Source: Leptospira fainei serovar Hurstbridge str. BUT 6
GTDB lineage: Bacteria > Spirochaetota > Leptospiria > Leptospirales > Leptospiraceae
DNA length: 64,000 nucleotides
Direction of reading: 5' to 3'
Assembly: GCF_000306235.2 (NCBI RefSeq)
Contig: NZ_AKWZ02000009.1
Span: 1-64,000 of the forward strand
The position numbers and the translations under genes were made by a program. The notes under the pieces are model-generated. The model was not told the DNA's origin. It was given only the letters and a program-made list of their open reading frames with translations, and made no database searches. This document shows, one piece after another, positions 59,455 through 64,000 of the stretch. Each line of letters begins with the position of its first letter. Position 1 is the stretch's first letter.

Positions 59455-60911
59455 AAATCCCTCGGACCCAATGCTTCCCAAATGGAAGTCGCCTTTTTTC
59501 TTCGAGCCGCAAGCAAAGACGCGACTTTTGATAAGGCATCTTTCTCTTCCTCGTTTTCACCCGTAGAGATGGAATGCTGCTCCAGAAAATGAGTATGAGT
59601 ATGTCCATTTGCAAATTCAGGATGAATCAAAATCCCTTTCAGATATGGAACATTCGTAGTAGGCCCGAACACTATCGTATTTTCCAATGCATTGATCAGA
59701 TTTTTTCGTGCTTCTTCCCGATTCTTACCCGATCCGATCACTTTGGCCAACATAGGATCGTAATATAGAGATACTTCCGAACCGGTAACGACCCCGCTAT
59801 CCACGCGAATATTTTGTCCTTCGGGAAACGAAGCGAATTCAATCTTTCCGATGGACGGAAGAAATTCATTTTCAGGATCTTCCGCATAAACTCTGGCTTC
59901 GATCGCGTGTCCTGTCTGACTCAGTTTGGCGCCGTTTAAGAGTTCGTGTAAGGTTTTTCCTTCCGCAATTCGTATCTGCCACTCGACTAAGTCGTATCCG
60001 GTTACGATTTCGGTAACCGGGTGTTCCACTTGAAGCCGTGTGTTCATTTCTAGAAAATAGAAATTCCCATCCTCACCCAAGATAAACTCTACCGTTCCTG
60101 CTCCGAGATAACCGATAGATTTCGCGGCTTGAACGGCAACCTCGCAGATCTTATCCCTTAACTTGCGGTCCAAATTCGGTGCGGGCGACTCTTCGATTAC
60201 TTTCTGATGTCTGCGCTGGATGGAACATTCTCTCTCGAATAGATGGAGAACATTACCTTGGGTATCTCCGAAAACCTGCACTTCTATATGACGGGGATTG
60301 GTTATGTATTTTTCTAAGAATACTCGGGCGTCTCCGAAGGCGTTCTTTGCCTCTCTCTGGGCGGATTCAAGAGAATGCAAAAATTCCGATTCGGAATACA
60401 CTCTCTTCATCCCTTTTCCGCCACCGCCGGCGCTCGCCTTTATCATAACCGGAAATCCGATTTTCTTGGCTTCGCTTAATAATAATTTCGGATCCTGGGA
60501 GTTTCCGTTATATCCGGGAACGACCGGAATGCCAGCAAGTACCATCGCTTCTCTGGAACGAATCTTATCTCCCATCAAATCCACGCTTTCCGGACGCGGA
60601 CCTAAAAATAAAATTCCTTCCTTCGCGAGAGCAAGAGCGAACTCGGTACGTTCCGAAAGAAATCCGTAACCCGGGTGCACCGCATTTGCGCCGGTTTCCT
60701 TGACGGCCTTCAAGACTGAAGGGATTGAAAGATACGATTTGGAAGGCTCGGAAGCTCCTATATAATAGGCAAGATCCGCTTGTTGAACGAAGGGAGAATT
60801 TTCATCCGCATCCGAAAAAACCGCGACAGTCTTAATTCCAAGTCGTTTGCAAGTTCTTTGGATCCGAAGAGAAATCTCGCCTCGGTTCGCAATGAGCAAC
60901 GTATGGATCAC
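59436..60911 (-). CDS. accC: Biotin carboxylase subunit of acyl-CoA carboxylase
   Basis: This 491-residue enzyme carboxylates biotin with ATP and bicarbonate. Signature segments are LLIANRGEISLRIQRTCKRLG, VHPGYGFLSE, the ATP-grasp loop ASAGGGGKGMKRV, FLEKYITNPRHIEVQVFGD, FLEMNTRLQVEHPVTE and SGVVTGSEVSLYYDPMLAKV. About 40 residues beyond the core (ARRKKATSIWEALGPRDLW) resemble the linker of fused propionyl- or methylcrotonyl-type alpha subunits, which favours an acyl-CoA carboxylase over the fatty-acid-synthesis AccC. The carboxyltransferase is not in the window. ATG 60911 overlaps the acyltransferase stop. Confidence 0.92.
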   Translation of the reverse strand: MIHTLLIANRGEISLRIQRTCKRLGIKTVAVFSDADENSPFVQQADLAYYIGASEPSKSYLSIPSVLKAVKETGANAVHPGYGFLSERTEFALALAKEGILFLGPRPESVDLMGDKIRSREAMVLAGIPVVPGYNGNSQDPKLLLSEAKKIGFPVMIKASAGGGGKGMKRVYSESEFLHSLESAQREAKNAFGDARVFLEKYITNPRHIEVQVFGDTQGNVLHLFERECSIQRRHQKVIEESPAPNLDRKLRDKICEVAVQAAKSIGYLGAGTVEFILGEDGNFYFLEMNTRLQVEHPVTEIVTGYDLVEWQIRIAEGKTLHELLNGAKLSQTGHAIEARVYAEDPENEFLPSIGKIEFASFPEGQNIRVDSGVVTGSEVSLYYDPMLAKVIGSGKNREEARKNLINALENTIVFGPTTNVPYLKGILIHPEFANGHTHTHFLEQHSISTGENEEEKDALSKVASLLAARRKKATSIWEALGPRDLWEVNS

Positions 60912-61705
60912 TTTGACTTTACCGGCTCCGGCTCTCTTTGAGTTCCGATCTGTTGATCCAACAGAGCTTTCTCCTTAATCATGACTTCGTGTAAGGACTC
61001 TCTAAACGCTTCCCAAGTCGCAAAGTTAGTCGGTTCAAATCGCCCGACATATTTATAACCGACTGTTGCGTTCATCGGCTGAGTTTGATACCGGGTTATC
61101 CCCGATTTAAGAACCAAAACTACCGGAATTTTATTTTCAAATGCGATCTTGACCATCCCTTTCACTAAAGGTTGAATTACTTCCGAATACGTATTATGGC
61201 CTTCCGGATAGACGATGTACGAGGTCGTATTTAAACCTTTTAAAAGCTTTCGGACGGACACGGCAATCGTGGTCGCCTTAGACGTCTCGAATACTTGGGA
61301 ACCCATGGCTTTCATCCACCAGTAAGCTACTAAAGTTTTCTTAATAACTTGATTGGCAAGATACGGTTTATTCACTACGAGACAATCATACGGGAAATCG
61401 ATCTCATTCACATGATTTAAAAAAATCATGTGGCCCGTCTCCGGAATCGTAATCTCATTCGTTAAAATCAGATTGGTTTTCGTCATCTTGCGGACGGCCT
61501 CGCCCCAAAGCGCGGACCCTTTTAGAAACGAGATATATTGCTTGGAACGATTCCCGATCAGAGAATAATAAATTCCTTTAATCATTGCTGGAAAAGCGAT
61601 CGTCAATACCAATCGGACGGTAATCAGATAGGTTCGTAAAACGAGTTTCTGGTATTCCTTTGAGAACCTACCTAATCGACTTTCCAAAAACTTGAATGGA
61701 CTCAT
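60908..61705 (-). CDS. PlsC-superfamily membrane acyltransferase
   Basis: This 265-residue protein shows the HX4D motif in FLNHVNEIDFP (about residues 93-103) and the second motif IVYPEGHNTYSEV (about 168-180), typical of 1-acyl-glycerol-3-phosphate and related acyltransferases. Hydrophobic stretches near residues 30-48 suggest membrane association. It differs from the PlsC at 23169, so the genome holds at least two members. ATG 61705 starts it; its stop overlaps accC (ATGA), which links it to carboxylase and fatty-acyl metabolism. Confidence 0.87.
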   Translation of the reverse strand: MSPFKFLESRLGRFSKEYQKLVLRTYLITVRLVLTIAFPAMIKGIYYSLIGNRSKQYISFLKGSALWGEAVRKMTKTNLILTNEITIPETGHMIFLNHVNEIDFPYDCLVVNKPYLANQVIKKTLVAYWWMKAMGSQVFETSKATTIAVSVRKLLKGLNTTSYIVYPEGHNTYSEVIQPLVKGMVKIAFENKIPVVLVLKSGITRYQTQPMNATVGYKYVGRFEPTNFATWEAFRESLHEVMIKEKALLDQQIGTQREPEPVKSK

Positions 61706-61805
61706 GCATTACTATGCTCCCGGAGAGGACATCGTCTGGAAAGTACTTTCTGGATGTGTAAACCGCTCTCTTTTATTACGAAATGAATGAAACGGTAATA
61801 AACAA

Positions 61806-61881
61806 GAATGCCGCTCCTTTAACGAACGGCATTCGGAAACGATTTTCGAAGTTCAGGTAAGAGCCGCATACCGGCTCTTAC
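61806..61881. terminator. Two tandem hairpins downstream of the gene at 61890
   Basis: GTAAGAGCCG (61857-61866) pairs with CGGCTCTTAC (61872-61881), and GAATGCCG (61806-61813) pairs with CGGCATTC (61827-61834). Reading on the minus strand the second hairpin is followed by TTGTTT. One or both probably end the transcript of the exported-protein gene and separate it from the acyltransferase unit. Confidence 0.65.
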
Positions 61882-61889
61882 ACCCGTGA

Positions 61890-63002
61890 TTACTTATTCG
61901 TATTCGCTGGTTGGGTTGCTTTCGTTTTCCCTGGAGGAAGTTTATCTCCTACGAGAGCCTTCCTCTTTTCGGCATCCCATCTCAGATACAAACGACTACT
62001 GATTTCGTCGTCGAATACTCTACCGAGAACGTCTACCGCATCCTTGCGATATTCGTCCGGAATCCGTTTATCGAATACCGGGCTCATTTTTGCATCCAAA
62101 CGGACGAGAGGATTTTGCGTAAAATCGTAGGTAATTCCTTCGATCGAAACGACTTCGGCAGGAGTGATTTCCCCGTATTCGTTTTTCAGTTCTTCGGTCT
62201 TGGCGTCGGATCTTTGAATAAAGTAGTTATCATACGGATACTTCAATTTAAAGATATTGATCGCATTCGCTCTCGCATCCCGACAAAGATTAATGGCGCC
62301 TAAATAATATTCGATCCGATATTTGCGATGACTAGGCTGAAGTTTTTGGTGTTTTTCCAATTGCTTCTCGATTTTGAGCGCGTTATTTCTGGTTTCTTTC
62401 GCTTCTCCCAAAAATTGATAACCGAGTTCCATATTCTTTTCAATCGTATACTTGCTTGTTACGTAATGGTATTCACGCGGGTTGTACATTCTACGAAAGA
62501 AAGGAGCTTCGCGGTTTTCCTTGATATCGGCGCGAATATAACTCCCTTGTCCATACTCGACGGCGATGTCGACAAGAGCTTTATCCTGCGGATTATTCGG
62601 GTTCTTTCTTTCAATCGCAGTTTTCAACATTTCTTCGGTTCTTTCCACATAAGCCTGGGAAATTTCTTCCAGCAGAAGTTCCATTCCGAATTGTGCTTCT
62701 AAGAAACGACGATATGAATTTACGTGATTCCCCTCAAAGAAGTAAAGCAAACCCTCTTGGTAAAGGCGCTTCAACTCTTTGTATTTCCCAATTCGATCCC
62801 CCTCCGATTGCGGCGCGGCTTGACCTTGTTGGTTCTGGGGCGTTTTTTGATCGCCCGGATAATTCCGGACGATCGGCTCGATCTCCCGTAAGTAGGTAAG
62901 GAGTTCGACCCGTTTCTTATATGCCTTCATCGAAACGGCTTCGCCGTGGAGGATTGCGGGCGCGATAAACATCGCGATCGTGAAAACGAGTAGTTTCTTC
63001 AT
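61890..63002 (-). CDS. Exported helical protein of unknown function
   Basis: I do not recognise this 370-residue protein. It has a signal peptide (LLVFTIAMFIAPAILHGEA) and a largely helical, charged mature part. A Gln/Pro-rich linker lies at residues 50-65 (QKTPQNQQGQAAP), and a region around 200-245 (NNALKIEKQLEKHQKLQP) looks like a coiled coil. It might be a periplasmic structural or flagellar-associated protein, as in several Leptospira coiled exported proteins, but nothing here proves that. ATG 63002 starts it. It ends at two hairpins. Confidence 0.72.
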   Translation of the reverse strand: MKKLLVFTIAMFIAPAILHGEAVSMKAYKKRVELLTYLREIEPIVRNYPGDQKTPQNQQGQAAPQSEGDRIGKYKELKRLYQEGLLYFFEGNHVNSYRRFLEAQFGMELLLEEISQAYVERTEEMLKTAIERKNPNNPQDKALVDIAVEYGQGSYIRADIKENREAPFFRRMYNPREYHYVTSKYTIEKNMELGYQFLGEAKETRNNALKIEKQLEKHQKLQPSHRKYRIEYYLGAINLCRDARANAINIFKLKYPYDNYFIQRSDAKTEELKNEYGEITPAEVVSIEGITYDFTQNPLVRLDAKMSPVFDKRIPDEYRKDAVDVLGRVFDDEISSRLYLRWDAEKRKALVGDKLPPGKTKATQPANTNK

Positions 63003-63139
63003 TGGCGGACCTTTTCTTTACTATCTCCCATAAGAGACCGGGTTCAACCCGAAAATCGTGCTTTTCTTCTTAGTCTATCGGTTAGAATACGGTGAGAATT
63101 GACGCTTCCGGCAGGATTTTTCCGGAAATTCTCTAACTA

Positions 63140-64000
63140 ATGACAGCAACAGCACTAGCACAAGGTAAGAAAATCTCCTTCCGCAATAAGGAGGATACCG
63201 TTTGCCCTATATGCAACGAAGTTCACCAACGTGAAAGCATGTTTCAGGGCGGCGGGCGCTTAATTGCAGGTCGTTTGACCCAGGAACTCCGTCGCCTCTA
63301 CGAAAAGAACAAAAAATTCGGTCGGGTAAGTCCGAACGACTATGTTCTAAATGTCTGTCCTAGATGCCTTTATACCGCCTTTCCGAAAGACTGGTCTTCT
63401 TTAGACGCGGACGAAAACACGAAACTGAGAGAAAACGCGGAAACCCGCAGAAAGAATATCGAACTAATCCTCGGTCCTCTTGATTTTTACCAGGATAGAA
63501 ATCTAGTTTTAGGCACAGCTTCCTACTTATTAGCGATCGAGTGCTATCAAAGCAGAAAAGTAACCGTTGCTCCGACTCCCAAAAAGGCAGTTTGTGCCGT
63601 GCGTGGCGCCTGGTATTTCGACGATATGCATGTCGAATTTCCCGAAATCGGATTTGATAAAATTCGGGATCTTCTCTACCAGAAAGCAGCCAGTTGGTAT
63701 ACCGATACGATGGAAATCATGCAATCCGGATCGGAACCTGTAGACGCCGCGTCTTATTTATTAGGTCCCGATACGGACAAAAACTGGGGTTTTGACGGAG
63801 TCATTTATCTTTCAGCGTACCTTACGATGAAATTTAAAGACGAATTGGCATCGGATCCTCAATCCAAACTGAATCTACTAGTTCGGGCCAAACGAACTCT
63901 TTCTAGACTTTACGGTTCCGGAAAAGCTTCCAAATCCAAGCCTTCGGTGATCATCGATATGGCAAAAGAATTGTACGATGAATACAACAAGATCATCGAT
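63140..64000 (+). CDS. DUF2225 protein, 3' end outside window
   Basis: The first 287 residues of this protein are visible; it runs off the right edge without a stop codon. Two close cysteine pairs near the N-terminus (VCPICNEVH at about residues 21-29 and NVCPRCLYTAF at about 72-82) form a probable zinc site, as in the DUF2225 family, which is found in spirochetes and firmicutes. The rest is helical and resembles a TPR-like array. ATG 63140 starts a clean frame directly after the divergent gene at 63002. The function is not known. Confidence 0.8.
   Translation, partial: MTATALAQGKKISFRNKEDTVCPICNEVHQRESMFQGGGRLIAGRLTQELRRLYEKNKKFGRVSPNDYVLNVCPRCLYTAFPKDWSSLDADENTKLRENAETRRKNIELILGPLDFYQDRNLVLGTASYLLAIECYQSRKVTVAPTPKKAVCAVRGAWYFDDMHVEFPEIGFDKIRDLLYQKAASWYTDTMEIMQSGSEPVDAASYLLGPDTDKNWGFDGVIYLSAYLTMKFKDELASDPQSKLNLLVRAKRTLSRLYGSGKASKSKPSVIIDMAKELYDEYNKIID

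Noticed and set aside
1..64000. tRNA, rRNA, CRISPR arrays or prophage
   Set aside because: No cloverleaf-like sequence, long rRNA block, spaced direct repeats or phage structural gene was seen by eye; a covariance-model search would be needed to exclude small RNAs.

Overview
The window is a piece of a Leptospira-type spirochete chromosome. The evidence is gene content, not any single marker: a PerR-type regulator without a structural zinc site, outer-membrane beta-barrels, many exported proteins and lipoproteins with short spirochete-like lipoboxes, a fused IcmF mutase, an FYDLN acid-domain protein next to miaA-hfq, and densely packed genes with frequent TTG/GTG starts and 4-base ATGA or GTGA overlaps. 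The species cannot be fixed from the sequence alone. I saw no tRNA, rRNA, CRISPR array or prophage.

Layout. 1-3.04 kb: two decayed insertion sequences, an IS1182-type and an IS481-type element, each with a transposase broken by two frameshifts; the second ends about 85 bp before lpd. 3.1-10.7 kb: lpd, a perR-like gene, an NhaD-type antiporter, an XRE-cupin regulator, an RluA-type pseudouridine synthase, an SDR-like protein and trmO. 10.7-14.2 kb: HAD phosphatase, M23 peptidase, DCC protein and a two-domain rhodanese without a catalytic cysteine. 14.4-19.2 kb: a plus-strand run with an intact HtrA-like protease, an overlapping protease-like PDZ protein that lacks the triad, and a receiver/HATPase protein. 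19.2-30.1 kb: envelope and lipid genes (beta-barrel, flippase, PAP2 phosphatase, acyltransferase, O-antigen ligase) around icmF.

30.2-35.3 kb is the most unusual block: a STAS-like protein, a Cys/His-rich exported protein, an MbnP-like copper-protein relative, an MbnH-like di-heme enzyme, another exported protein and a beta-barrel. The genes are nearly contiguous on one strand and look like a periplasmic/outer-membrane copper-handling system. No methanobactin precursor was recognised.

35.3-49.1 kb holds metabolic and signalling genes (cysK, class I aldolase, a receiver-PAS-histidine kinase whose ATP-binding boxes look degenerate, a CBS protein, cheW) and a minus-strand run FYDLN protein > miaA > hfq > membrane protein > mannose-1-phosphate guanylyltransferase > a 31-codon bS22/COX24-like ribosomal protein. 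miaA has no ATG/GTG/TTG upstream of its P-loop. 49.2-58.5 kb: pdxJ, a lipoprotein, a C-terminal processing protease, nadB, and two paralogous Omp85-like barrels flanking a DUF1566 lipoprotein. 58.9-64 kb: a split biotin-dependent carboxylase alpha subunit (accC plus BCCP) with an acyltransferase, a coiled exported protein, and a DUF2225 gene that runs off the right edge.

Several convergent neighbours overlap at their stop codons, so transcript ends in this chromosome are tightly interleaved.
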